Below are positions 59,001 to 64,000 of a stretch of DNA of 64,000 bases, piece by piece. Within the stretch, counting starts at the first letter, position 1. Each line of letters begins with the position of its first letter. Below the pieces are notes generated by a model. It was not told where the DNA came from and made no database searches. It saw only the letters and a program-made list of their open reading frames with translations. The stretch is from Plumapathes pennacea (lineage: Eukaryota > Cnidaria > Anthozoa > Antipatharia > Myriopathidae). The stretch spans positions 15,410,001 to 15,474,000 of the forward strand of contig OZ038466.1 of assembly GCA_964036295.1 (NCBI GenBank). Direction: 5' to 3'. Both the position numbers and the translations under genes were made by a program.

Positions 59001-60865
59001 TTATACATAGTTATTTATGTAAATAGTCCCTTGTCTTTTAAATAGAACGGTTTTGTGTTTTACATATATGAGTCTTGTAAAGTTTGTACAAAATTCAGCT
59101 TTTAAGCTGTAATGTTTATAAACTTAATAAATTATCTATCTATAACTTGTCAAAAAGATGTGGATTCACAAGGCGCTTCGGAAATTTTACAATAACACGT
59201 CTCAGTTTGTCGCTTTGTGATTGGCTAATTTTCATCATCAATAAGAGGACACACATAAAATCGGGCACTGACGACAGTACTTTGGACGAAGAATGTGAAT
59301 TCAGCTTCAAGTTTACCTCAATTTTTGCAAAAGCGACATTCGGCAACTGAAGTAGAGAACCAGAAGTGTTCAGAGGAACTCCTTGAGCTTTGTCTTGAAA
59401 CTGACGAGAAAACCGCAGCAAAAAACGTCTAGTTTCATTTCTTTCCAACTTCTTTGACAGAATTTTATTTTGCACGCGCAAAATGCTCACATTATGCAGT
59501 CACTTTCTGGCCAATGAATGTCTTGAATTTTAACCTCGACCAATTAGAAAGCGAGAAAAGTTGTTGACAATATTTCGGTCAAATCGAACAAAATCCAGTT
59601 TTCTTGTGTGTTTTCCCTGCTGCGTCGCTTGAGTTTGTTACTAAAAAGAAAAGTTGACGTCAGTTATTGCCGAATTGCTTGTGGAAATCGAACAATCACC
59701 ATGACAAATATATTCTATCCCGTATCTCGATCACTTCAAGAATATATTAAAATCTGCATGCTGACTCTCCCCCGAAGTACTGTTTTAATACGCTTTTGTC
59801 GCCAGTTTCGGCTAGCGTATTCGCTCAGAGCTATCGGAACTCGGAGTCTTGAATGATTTAGTCAGATGTCTTATTTTTTACTTTCAAGATCTAAAACTGT
59901 AACAAATGCTGTAATCTGACACGCGGTGTTTGCAGCGAGAATTGTTCACAAGCCCTCTGAAGTATGACTGGATTTGAAGCCCGTGTATAATTTGAAGTAA
60001 ACTGTTCAAGTTTTTCTTTGATTTTAAGAGAAATCATGCTGTTTTGAGAGGGTTCACACACAAAACAATTCGAGTTCATTAAATATGCATGTCTGAGTCC
60101 AGTGCATGCAGTCCAGAGTAAAAAAAAAAATTGCACGGGAAGCCTATTCAATTGTACTGTCGATGAATTCGAAATTGGAAAATCAGTGTTCCTTTTTTCC
60201 CGTACTACGGCGGCGGACCAACTTCAAAATTTAAGTATTAAATGTTTGAGAACGTGCCCGGCAGACTGCATGAATTAATTTGACGTGCTGACCGTGAGAA
60301 ATACGTACGGCGTCACGCAATCGATTATTTTTTCAACGCAAAAGTATAGCACACACCATTCTTTTCTCCTTTCTTTGCGTGTAGCTGACTTGACTTCGAA
60401 GAAAAGATTGCGTCAGAATTTCGGTAAAACAAAGGCTGCTCTTGTTGAGCAGTACCAAAGTAGAAGTCTAATAAATGCAGAGCGAGTGGAATCTGCGATT
60501 ATCGTATTTCTAGTATAAAATACTTCCATCGGTGCTCATGGCTTTTCACTAAAATAACTCTGCATAGCCACCTCGCCTGGAGGTCGTACGCCAGCCAGAC
60601 AGACTGACGAACATGGCGACCCGCTTGGAGTCTACGATACTAACAGCATTAGCGTCGTGATTATTACCATATCAGAGCTGGGGGATAAATTTTTCGACAT
60701 TTATTTTCGGAATAGAACCGCAGCTCCTGGTTCAAGTGTGAAGCGAAGGAACCCAAGCTGAAGCACCTTCAACAATGGGTAAATGACGTTCTTGCCGACA
60801 AAGTGCAGTTTACGCCCGCCTCTAACACTACGAAAACAAAAAACAACGGGAAAGAGGAGCTCTGA
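31207..60865 (+). CDS. Calsequestrin-like ER protein, 13 exons, complete (401 aa)
   Basis: Exons: 31207-31479, 33673-33763, 39034-39100, 41007-41040, 41422-41527, 42174-42247, 43508-43594, 44037-44083, 44662-44707, 47264-47318, 47986-48086, 48225-48299, 60716-60865. Phases agree at every junction; total 1206 nt with TGA stop. The start has an in-frame TAA at 31192-31194. Residues 1-22 form a signal peptide. The rest aligns in order with vertebrate calsequestrin (about 400 aa): motifs such as IHETW, FVWVDPDPFPM and WVNDVLADK match calsequestrin FETW, WIDPDDFPLL and WIEDVLSGK. Known role of the family: calcium storage in the ER/SR lumen through three thioredoxin-like domains and an acidic tail. 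Odd here: by hand count about 49 acidic and 61 basic residues after the signal peptide, no acidic tail, one cysteine, no CXXC, C-terminus KEEL. I infer an ER-resident calsequestrin-fold protein that is not a classical high-capacity calcium buffer. Confidence 0.87.
32103..32135. repeat. Poly(G) tract in intron 1
   Basis: G run broken by few bases, mirrored as a Pro-rich false ORF. Two adjacent 65-75-bp units with AACACTTAACAGTAAACCCC follow at 32146-32308. Confidence 0.6.
32856..33326. mobile_element. Tigger/pogo-type MITE in intron 1 (471 bp)
   Basis: Perfect 19-bp inverted ends CAGTCAAACCTCTATTAAG. The right flank has TA. No ORF. Confidence 0.72.
33673..33763 (+). CDS. Calsequestrin-like exon 2
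   Basis: Acceptor ttctttccag, donor gtaagt, ends in phase 1. Residues 92-121. Sequence VSRVLQPQGVMAGSLNLANM followed by a charged segment and LAQNLG matches calsequestrin [20 protein letters not shown] through KKLG. Confidence 0.88.
34400..34440. repeat. Poly(A) tract
   Basis: About 20 A residues (34418-34437) just left of the R4 copy; it could be a retrotransposon tail or simple repeat. Confidence 0.4.
34474..35719 (+). mobile_element. Repeat R4 (Helentron-like?), copy 2, intron 2
   Basis: Left end AGCTCGCGAATTCC; its complement AATTCGCGAGCT lies near 35690, followed by a short CAGC...GCTG hairpin and TTTGATTA. It contains a (CTTCCCTAC)n minisatellite near 34525-34580 (CTTCCCTACTTCCC). Shares both ends with 8070-8515. 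Confidence 0.5.
36278..36352 (+). repeat. Segment S fragment
   Basis: GGGCGTGCACAATAAAGTTA and following 55 bp match 26709-26787. Short isolated copy in intron 2. Confidence 0.6.
36400..37880. other. Intron 2 sequence, no gene resolved
   Basis: Minus-strand frames of 67-90 codons at 36427-36805 and a plus-strand 85-codon frame at 37689 lack recognisable domains. They may belong to the decayed retroelement to the right. Confidence 0.35.
37899..38380 (-). pseudogene. Retroelement Gag fragment with zinc-knuckle remnant
   Basis: On the minus strand the frames give LRCGNSHHNSAGCHVKNSRC and, after a frameshift, HCDTIGHYARYEC. Together they resemble a Gypsy-type C-x2-C-x4-H-x4-C knuckle pair, followed by a polar segment typical of the Gag-protease junction. 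Weak and frameshifted. Confidence 0.4.
39034..39100 (+). CDS. Calsequestrin-like exon 3
   Basis: Acceptor aaaacgtag, donor gtgggt; enters in phase 1 and leaves in phase 2. FSGTIMIFHHGKKIEYNGH corresponds to calsequestrin EEGSLYILKGDRTIEFDGE, the end of domain I. Confidence 0.85.
39740..40629. mobile_element. hAT-type non-autonomous element in intron 3, TSD AGCCAACC
   Basis: Inverted ends longer than 60 bp beginning CAATCTCGTACCCAGACCC. The 8-bp duplication AGCCAACC is perfect at 39732-39739 and 40630-40637. 8 bp is the hAT hallmark. No transposase. Confidence 0.82.
40874..40890 (+). other. tRNA T-arm-like hairpin with box B
   Basis: GCGGGTTCAATCCCCGC forms a perfect 5-bp stem with a TTCAATC loop and contains box B GGTTCAATCCC. 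No convincing box A or acceptor stem, so probably a SINE remnant. Confidence 0.4.
41007..41040 (+). CDS. Calsequestrin-like exon 4 (34-nt microexon, GC donor)
   Basis: Acceptor ttatgtcttgcag. The exon encodes SADILVTFLHK, matching calsequestrin AADVLVEFLLD, and it exactly fills the gap between exons 3 and 5 in phase. The donor is gcaagt rather than gt, the usual strong context of GC-AG introns. A rival segment starting at 41106 (QLLVAIIRDLLR) was rejected because no phase-0 donor follows it. Confidence 0.82.
41422..41527 (+). CDS. Calsequestrin-like exon 5
   Basis: Acceptor ttatggcag, donor gtacat, ends in phase 1. Residues 156-190. LEPPVTMIE and IAASKVIGYFEKG correspond to calsequestrin IEDPVEIIS and IEDYIKLIGFFKS, the start of domain II. 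Confidence 0.88.
42174..42247 (+). CDS. Calsequestrin-like exon 6
   Basis: Acceptor atgtttcag, donor gtaaag. Residues 191-215. REFEEAAKQYQPLVPFYAVF matches calsequestrin [20 protein letters not shown], one of the strongest stretches of similarity in the gene. Confidence 0.88.
42554..43027. mobile_element. TIR element in intron 6
   Basis: Inverted ends GTTGTCAGTATCTGTAACAT at 42556 and 43007-43026, with weaker pairing further in. No ORF and no clear target duplication. Confidence 0.5.
43508..43594 (+). CDS. Calsequestrin-like exon 7
   Basis: Acceptor ctttgcttag, donor gtacag, phase 0 at both ends. Residues 216-244. LAKSLRFKK and KPYEKPVSFP align with VAKKLSLKM and EPFMDEPIAIP. This exon shows the charge shift best: eight basic and two acidic residues. 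Confidence 0.85.
44037..44083 (+). CDS. Calsequestrin-like exon 8
   Basis: Acceptor tttatgcag, donor gtaagt, ends in phase 2. Residues 245-259 plus two bases. EITEGNIKRFIEKNK aligns with calsequestrin TEEELVEFVKEHQ. Confidence 0.83.
44146..44277. mobile_element. 132-bp MITE in intron 8, TSD TTAA
   Basis: Ends GGGGCACTGTCATGA and complement with one mismatch; TTAA at 44142-44145 and 44278-44281. Confidence 0.72.
44662..44707 (+). CDS. Calsequestrin-like exon 9
   Basis: Acceptor ctcatgacag, donor gtaagt, phase 0 at its end. Residues 260-275. ITKIRLEDIHETW aligns with calsequestrin LRRLRPEEMFETW, the end of domain II. Confidence 0.87.
44945..45348. mobile_element. 404-bp foldback element in intron 9, TSD AATTG
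   Basis: Perfect inverted ends of about 32 bp starting GCCGTTTTTATACTACAGAC. AATTG flanks at 44940-44944 and 45349-45353. The interior is full of further short palindromes built on GACGAATTAGTCGTC. No ORF. Confidence 0.75.
46555..46665. repeat. Simple repeats in intron 9
   Basis: (TTCTTG)n at 46558-46592 followed by an A/C-rich AAACAAAA stretch. A second simple repeat, (TTTA)n, is at 46993-47048. Confidence 0.7.
47264..47318 (+). CDS. Calsequestrin-like exon 10
   Basis: Acceptor gcctttgcag, donor gtaagt, ends in phase 1. VEGYLVTAFVRPKTT aligns with calsequestrin LNGIHIVAFAEKSDP, the first strand of domain III. Confidence 0.82.
47986..48086 (+). CDS. Calsequestrin-like exon 11
   Basis: Acceptor tgtggcatag, donor gtgaga, enters in phase 1 and leaves in phase 0. 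LNFVWVDPDPFPM aligns with LSILWIDPDDFPLL, the most diagnostic calsequestrin motif in the gene. Confidence 0.88.
48225..48299 (+). CDS. Calsequestrin-like exon 12
   Basis: Acceptor ttggctgcag, donor gtatgt, phase 0. Residues 328-352. MRDFWQRSYSIDVNSPALGV aligns with [20 protein letters not shown]. A 12.4-kb intron follows. Confidence 0.88.
48534..48706. mobile_element. Tigger/pogo-type MITE in intron 12 (173 bp)
   Basis: CAGTCGAACCTCGCTATTT pairs with the right end CAGTCGAACCCCGCTATTT. Related to 11568-11729. Confidence 0.7.
49376..49785. mobile_element. Foldback element in intron 12
   Basis: Left GTTTATACGTCGCACAATTG pairs with right GTTTATACGTCGCACAGTCG; both continue with GTCGAATTTAATT. 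The GACGAATT-rich interior resembles the intron 9 foldback. Exact ends uncertain. Confidence 0.6.
49915..50065. repeat. R1 fragment
   Basis: CATGGCTTTTCACTGCAATG to GGCGACCCGCTTGGAGTCT matches 60530-60633 and 5420-5475. A short (ACTG)n run is at 49983-50008. Confidence 0.55.
50892..53497 (-). pseudogene. LINE A ORF2, reverse transcriptase part
   Basis: In order: end of endonuclease with TDISDHLPI; KPWLSRSLLKSINKKNKLYK; SLISDLRTGSAAGFDNVPVD; FLDLSKAFDTVNFNILFDKL (motif A); CGVTSG in place of the usual GVPQGS; then LGVVIDEHVSWKSHIACV and the C-terminal WGSTYPSNL, FLLQKGAVRIA region. The YxDD region (52370-52040) is frameshifted. Several frameshifts and stops. Confidence 0.72.
53640..54902 (+). 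pseudogene. Harbinger transposase N-terminal half, interrupted
   Basis: 53640-53834 starts MIYTRKRNKCR and includes RGLQQLILLQRA. After the inserted element it resumes in the same frame at 54506 as RIRQIRAARVVRKRHVVRAY, PRPQYWLQEILNK; then after TAG it continues as FRVSRGTFDTICRVVAATR, QRIQSYSIAFGIGKATAVQI, CHEFTEEIV. FR-S---F--I---V and FGIGKATA are typical of the helix-turn-helix part of Harbinger transposases. The DDE core is not present. Confidence 0.65.
53835..54497. mobile_element. hAT-like element with G-run ends, TSD AACGTGCC
   Basis: 663 bp. Ends are CGGGG... with inverted GGGGAGGCTCCGCCCGAA further in (53879 and 54438). The 8-bp duplication AACGTGCC is perfect at 53827-53834 and 54498-54505. 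It also contains a long T run at 54267-54290. No ORF. 8 bp suggests hAT. Confidence 0.8.
55478..56297 (-). pseudogene. LINE A ORF2, endonuclease part
   Basis: Starts MSYLCNELLFIHLDADDF; a frameshift near 56045 leads into the endonuclease/phosphatase-fold domain: FLHLNTCSLSRNL, IIGISETWL (catalytic Glu), YRPPNQNP, LLMGDFNLNL (catalytic Asp/Asn), then PTRITSNTATL where the Harbinger element begins. The end of the domain (TIFTNNTD, GLLFTDISDHLPI) lies at 53498-53430 on the other side of that element. Confidence 0.75.
56337..57146 (-). pseudogene. LINE A ORF1 (coiled coil, nucleic-acid binding)
   Basis: Begins MTKGKRRSSRKIKEPDTP, basic N-terminus, then a heptad-rich coiled coil (LDKVENEIREV, IEYLENQSRRNNVRFDGIPE) and a basic C-terminal domain (RTIICRLQNWKQRELILRAA). 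LENQSRRNN-R--GIPE is the classic start of the RNA-binding domain of L1/CR1-type ORF1 proteins. One in-frame TAG (56932-56934) breaks an otherwise open 269-codon frame. Confidence 0.75.
57237..59026 (+). pseudogene. LINE B reverse transcriptase, frameshifted
   Basis: Frames in order: ECKPSGWWKEVKKLSGM; ALNSTKAQGPDGVPAWLLKE and RPISLTPILSKVAEEFV; VVLFDFRKAFDLIDHTIL (motif with catalytic Asp); GVPQGTKLGP; LWKYVDDTTIAEPV (YVDD catalytic motif); AKLLGLNITNNLKWN with a TGA where Trp is expected; then the C-terminal FLRQLKRANIAEKELV region. At least three frameshifts and a stop: not functional. Confidence 0.75.
59660..60670 (-). mobile_element. Dispersed repeat R1, copy in intron 12
   Basis: Inverse of 14045-14764 and relatives: contains the complement of GCGTATTAAAACAGTACTTC near 59785, and GGCGACCCGCTTGGAGTCT at 60615. 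Ends about 45 bp before exon 13. Confidence 0.6.
60716..60865 (+). CDS. Calsequestrin-like exon 13 with KEEL C-terminus
   Basis: Acceptor ttttcggaatag, phase 0, 49 codons and TGA. LKHLQQWVNDVLADKV aligns with AEELEDWIEDVLSGKI. Where calsequestrins continue into a run of Asp/Glu, this protein has a short Asn/Thr/Lys-rich tail and KEEL, a known KDEL-type variant (seen in ERp72). It has a sequon (NRS) at its start and the only cysteine of the mature protein. Confidence 0.83.
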   Translation, partial: NRSSWFKCEAKEPKLKHLQQWVNDVLADKVQFTPASNTTKTKNNGKEEL

Positions 60866-60870
60866 ATAAA
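60865..60870 (+). promoter_or_regulatory. Candidate AATAAA poly(A) signal
   Basis: AATAAA begins at the last base of the TGA stop of the calsequestrin-like gene. If used, the 3' UTR would be only a few tens of bases. No other AATAAA lies in the next 200 bp. Confidence 0.5.
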
Positions 60871-61170
60871 TGCGGTCAACAAGAACTAGATTTTGACTGC
60901 GTCACCGTGGTGAAAAACGTAATATGATGAATGGCGGGCTAGGGTGGACGAAGATGGACGCCGTTCTGAGCTGACGTTTCGACTTTCATCATTTATGTTG
61001 TAGTAGAAGGGATTTTGTTATTTTTACCATCAAATCAATTTTAATGCGAAAAAGTCTTGAAAGGAAAACATTTGTCTTTCAAGATTCTTTGAGGAGACAG
61101 GGAATGACGAAGGACACTATGTTCTGTATCGAAACTCGTTTACACGGCGACAGCTGTTTCGCTGCGAGAC

Positions 61171-61259
61171 AAGCCTGGTTTCCATATGATCTCTTCGATC
61201 GCCCTGATCGTCCGCAGAACTTGTGGGACGATCGAAGCGGTCATATGGAAACCAGGCTT
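61171..61259. repeat. 89-bp hairpin MITE
   Basis: AAGCCTGGTTTCCATATGA at the left is perfectly complemented at the right; the centre has CGATCG palindromes. Lies about 300 bp downstream of the calsequestrin-like stop codon. Confidence 0.65.
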
Positions 61260-63340
61260 TAAGTTACATACACGCACTATACATTGTTGTAAAGTTATTG
61301 TACTGCAGATTTTTGGGAATTGACTCTCGGTTTCATTTAGCAATTCAACCGTGTCATCGATGTTTGATTCTTTTGTGAAGTGGATGGAGCGTTTCGGTTT
61401 AATTTTACAAACTTTTCAAAAAAAAAAAAAAAAAAAAAAAACAGGAACGGAAAAAAGAAATCGCTGAACTGGTATTTTAGTTTACTTCATTGTATCGGGA
61501 AATAGTTATTTTAGGATTTTTGAATGAAGCTGCCAAAAGTTTTGTTTCCCGTTTCCGAAACAGTAAAGTTTTAACTTAACCTAAAATCGCACTCTTCCTT
61601 TGCAACACAACAATGACTTTTTCGAGAGGCACGCGCGAACATTTATTGCGACCTAAAACCATGAAGCTTTCATTCGTTGCTATGTTTTCCTGTCTAAATA
61701 GAAAACTTTCTGGTGGCTGCATTCAGCAATTCAGAAGTTAGAAGCTATCGCGACACCCACTACCAAAGAACGTTTCTGGACCTGTTCCAGCCCTCAAACA
61801 GACCTCAGTGGACTAGGCAGGCTAAACACACAAAACTGACAGCCATACATTTTTTATTGGCACTCCCCAGTGGGGTTTGGCAGTCACAATTAAAAAGGAA
61901 AAAGATAAAGCGAGTCAGTAGTTATGCAAAGTTATAAAATAGACATTAAATAAAATGATATTCCCTTCTATCAAATTACGAGCTGTTCACCAACAAAAAT
62001 ACCTGATACTTGCTGTTTGTGAATTACCTATTTTTTAGTAACAATTTTAGGATATTTCCTGTTTTTAACCCTTACTCTGTAAAATTACCTTACTAGATTT
62101 TAACATTCGATTAGAAATTCATAGACTGATAGATGCTTTACCGGCGACATTATCTAAAATGCAGCTAAAACTCGAAAGAGACAAAGCACTCGAGAAGGCT
62201 TGCTTTCAAACAAGGACCTGTGCAAGAAAAGGGGATCTCCGCCTCCTTTGAACATTTTCACTGAACTGTTCTGGCCTTTCACAGCGTGCAGAAAACAAAG
62301 ATTTCGTCTACAAGAAAATTGTGAAGCAAAATCAATAATTTGCGTGGTATTCAGATACCCAGAAAAAGAAAGCCTTCAAATGTTTGGCTTTCCGCTAACT
62401 AGAGCCCTTGTCTCGTTCGCTGTTGATTGGAAACACTGACGGCTCAATCTGGTTAAAGACCTTTTACAGCGCAGATCCTTCAATGAAAGTCTCTTATGAT
62501 ACTTGCAATAATTGACGTGTCCACTTTAGCTTTGCTGCACGGTTCCAATTTTCAATCATAATTTAATACTTTTGTATGCACTCTGCATGTGCGATCTCTT
62601 TTTAAAGCGCTTGGCCAAATAGTATGCTTGACCGATTTTGCCAAAATCACCAAAAATATGCGAAAACCAGCGCTCATTTGCTTGTTTTCATTCAGCTGTT
62701 ACTGAAGTGCCAAGAATAGTTCATTGTGAACATGAATATTCAACGACAAACATAGAGTTTGCAACTGATGGGATAGTATTAGAGCTATCTTAGAAACTAA
62801 GTACTCGCACACACATGGCAGGAGTGCGATCGTGAACTATTCCCAGAAATATTTCCCAGCTTGCTAGAGAAAAAGGTGGTATGATTTCGCCCGCCCAAAT
62901 ATATGCTGTACGCTTGAGTGTAACTCCCACAAAAAAGCACAGATAACAGAGAACATCAAATCGAGGCTCGTGCTCGTCAAGTCCAGTAGCAACGACAAGT
63001 TCAAGATACCCACATGAAGGCAGTGGTTGGAACGGATTCAAGATCAGAACTGTTCGTAGGTGAGAACCTAAAGTAATTCCTAGTCCCTTTTAGAACTAGT
63101 TTTAGTCAGAGAAACGGAAAAACGCAAGGTTGATGTGAATAAGTTGAACTCCAAATGTAATGATTAACATTTCGAGAATTGGCCCTTCATAACAGCAATT
63201 GAAATATTCTACACTATCGACTAAATACGAAACTAGACTTTGAGCAATTTATTCAGGCAGTTCTTAATCTTGTGGTGTTGAATGTAGGATTTTGTTATTA
63301 CCATCTTTAAAAGAACACACTACTCGAAAAAATGATGGTC
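61260..63340. other. No gene seen
   Basis: AT-rich sequence with a poly(A) tract at 61420-61440. ORFs of 74-83 codons at 61713, 62200 and 62790 have no recognisable domain. An open stretch after 61701 was tested as a last exon of the calsequestrin-like gene and rejected. Confidence 0.45.
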
Positions 63341-63348
63341 TTTGGCCC

Positions 63349-63738
63349 TGTTTACAGGAAGGAGGGCGACGCTCCTAACAGACACCCCTTCTTCGAAGGG
63401 TCACCCTTCTCTATTGAAATTCCTTGTTCCGTTTACATGATAGGTAGTCACCCTTGGAGGGGGGTTACCCTATCTCCTTTCTAGAGTAACTCTCCCAGCA
63501 GCGACAACTTTTGGACATGTAAACGCTCGTAGGGTTACAGGGGGCTAAGTTTAGCAGTGCCAGGTTACTATATATATATATATATATATATATAAACCGT
63601 CACATTTTGTAATGACTTCGCTCTGGACGAGATAACTCTAAGGATAGCGCATGGCATGTAAGGGGGGCTATCATCTGACCCTTCACAGTAGGGTGTCCCT
63701 TCTAGGAGGGTCATCCTTCTTACATGTAAACAGGACCT
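63349..63738. mobile_element. TIR element with CCCTGTTTACA ends
   Basis: CCCTGTTTACAGGAAGGAGG at the left pairs with TCCTTCTTACATGTAAACAG at the right; further inside, gGGTCACCCTTCT-type motifs recur in both orientations. A (TA)n run is at 63571-63593. No ORF. Confidence 0.55.
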
Positions 63739-64000
63739 TATTCCCTGGCCAAATGCACTTACAATTGAAGTGAGTGGCAGTTTTCGGCATACCTTAGCTC
63801 AGCTGTACATTAACTGTACTCAGCAAATGCTCGTCCCGCGCATACGTTTGGCCATTCGCCTACCCGCCTCATTCCCAATTCTTGTTTTCGTCAAACAAAC
63901 AAGCAAAAAATATACCCCATCACCAGAAAGAGCAAGCTTGAAAAAAAAAAAAGGTACTTCTATCTTTTTATGCCAGTCATTTCGCGGGTGCTTGCCATTC
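63739..64000. other. No gene seen
   Basis: AT-rich sequence up to the window edge. Confidence 0.4.

Larger units (their letters stand above)
50390..59145 (+). mobile_element. LINE B, 5'-truncated, split by LINE A
   Basis: The left part (50390-50518) reads SNEPPWINPALKNLIRRRQR on the plus strand and breaks off. The right part resumes at 57237 with FAQGNSQEFRLLRNLVNRDR in the expected order. The ORF ends at 59026 and the element ends in ATAAATTATCTATCTATA. CR1/jockey-type by the look of its polymerase; clade not determined. Confidence 0.75.
48300..60715 (+). other. Intron 12 of the calsequestrin-like gene (12.4 kb)
   Basis: Bounded by donor gtatgt and acceptor cggaatag. It contains a Tigger-type MITE, a foldback element, R1 fragments and two LINEs nested in opposite orientation that carry a Harbinger and an hAT-like element. 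Transposons account for most of the intron. Confidence 0.75.

Noticed and set aside
61701..61840. Possible last exon of the calsequestrin-like gene
   Set aside because: Open after an AG but no similarity to the calsequestrin C-terminus; 60716-60865 matches and ends with stop and AATAAA.
1..64000. CRISPR array
   Set aside because: Tandem repeats here lack regular unique spacers and the sequence is eukaryotic.

Overview
This is a eukaryotic, animal window, most likely from a cnidarian such as a stony coral. I infer this from intron-rich gene structure with GT-AG splicing and from the transposon mix: a tRNA-derived SINE, CR1/jockey-like LINEs, a DIRS/Ngaro-like element, a Ty3/Gypsy element, a Penelope-type endonuclease fragment, PIF-Harbinger, hAT-like and Tigger-type elements, and Helentron-like non-autonomous elements. 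No rRNA, functional tRNA, CRISPR or prokaryotic operon is visible. No species was assigned.

One convincing host gene was assembled by hand. Thirteen plus-strand exons between 31207 and 60865 join without a phase conflict into a 401-codon reading frame. It aligns along its whole length with calsequestrin, the luminal calcium buffer built from three thioredoxin-like folds. It has a signal peptide and no CXXC site. Unlike calsequestrin it is net basic, lacks the polyacidic tail and ends in KEEL, an ER-retrieval-type signal. One intron (41041-41421) has a GC donor. The last intron (48300-60715) holds a four-level nest of transposons. A second, tentative gene is a three-exon, 56-codon minus-strand frame at 13179-13795 with CRE and CCAAT-like motifs upstream.

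Layout. 1-8764: Helentron-like copies and a Ty3/Gypsy remnant (1721-8759, target duplication GGCTC) that has lost most of pol and received later insertions. 8765-14044: a dispersed repeat (R1), tandem repeats, small MITEs and the tentative small gene. 14045-27190: a mosaic R1 copy split by a long-inverted-repeat element (14765-23808), itself split by a DIRS/Ngaro-like retroelement (18049-22978) that contains a 153-bp satellite. To its right lie a Helentron-like copy and, inside that, a SINE. 27340-31200: LINE tail, TTAA element, an unknown 206-codon ORF and a Penelope-type fragment. 31207-60870: the calsequestrin-like gene with transposon-filled introns. 60871-64000: no convincing gene; two small inverted-repeat elements.

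Several insertions were dated relative to each other because an empty copy of the target site lies elsewhere in the window. This also fixed element ends and target duplications directly from the sequence. Family names rest on remembered family features; no database search was run.
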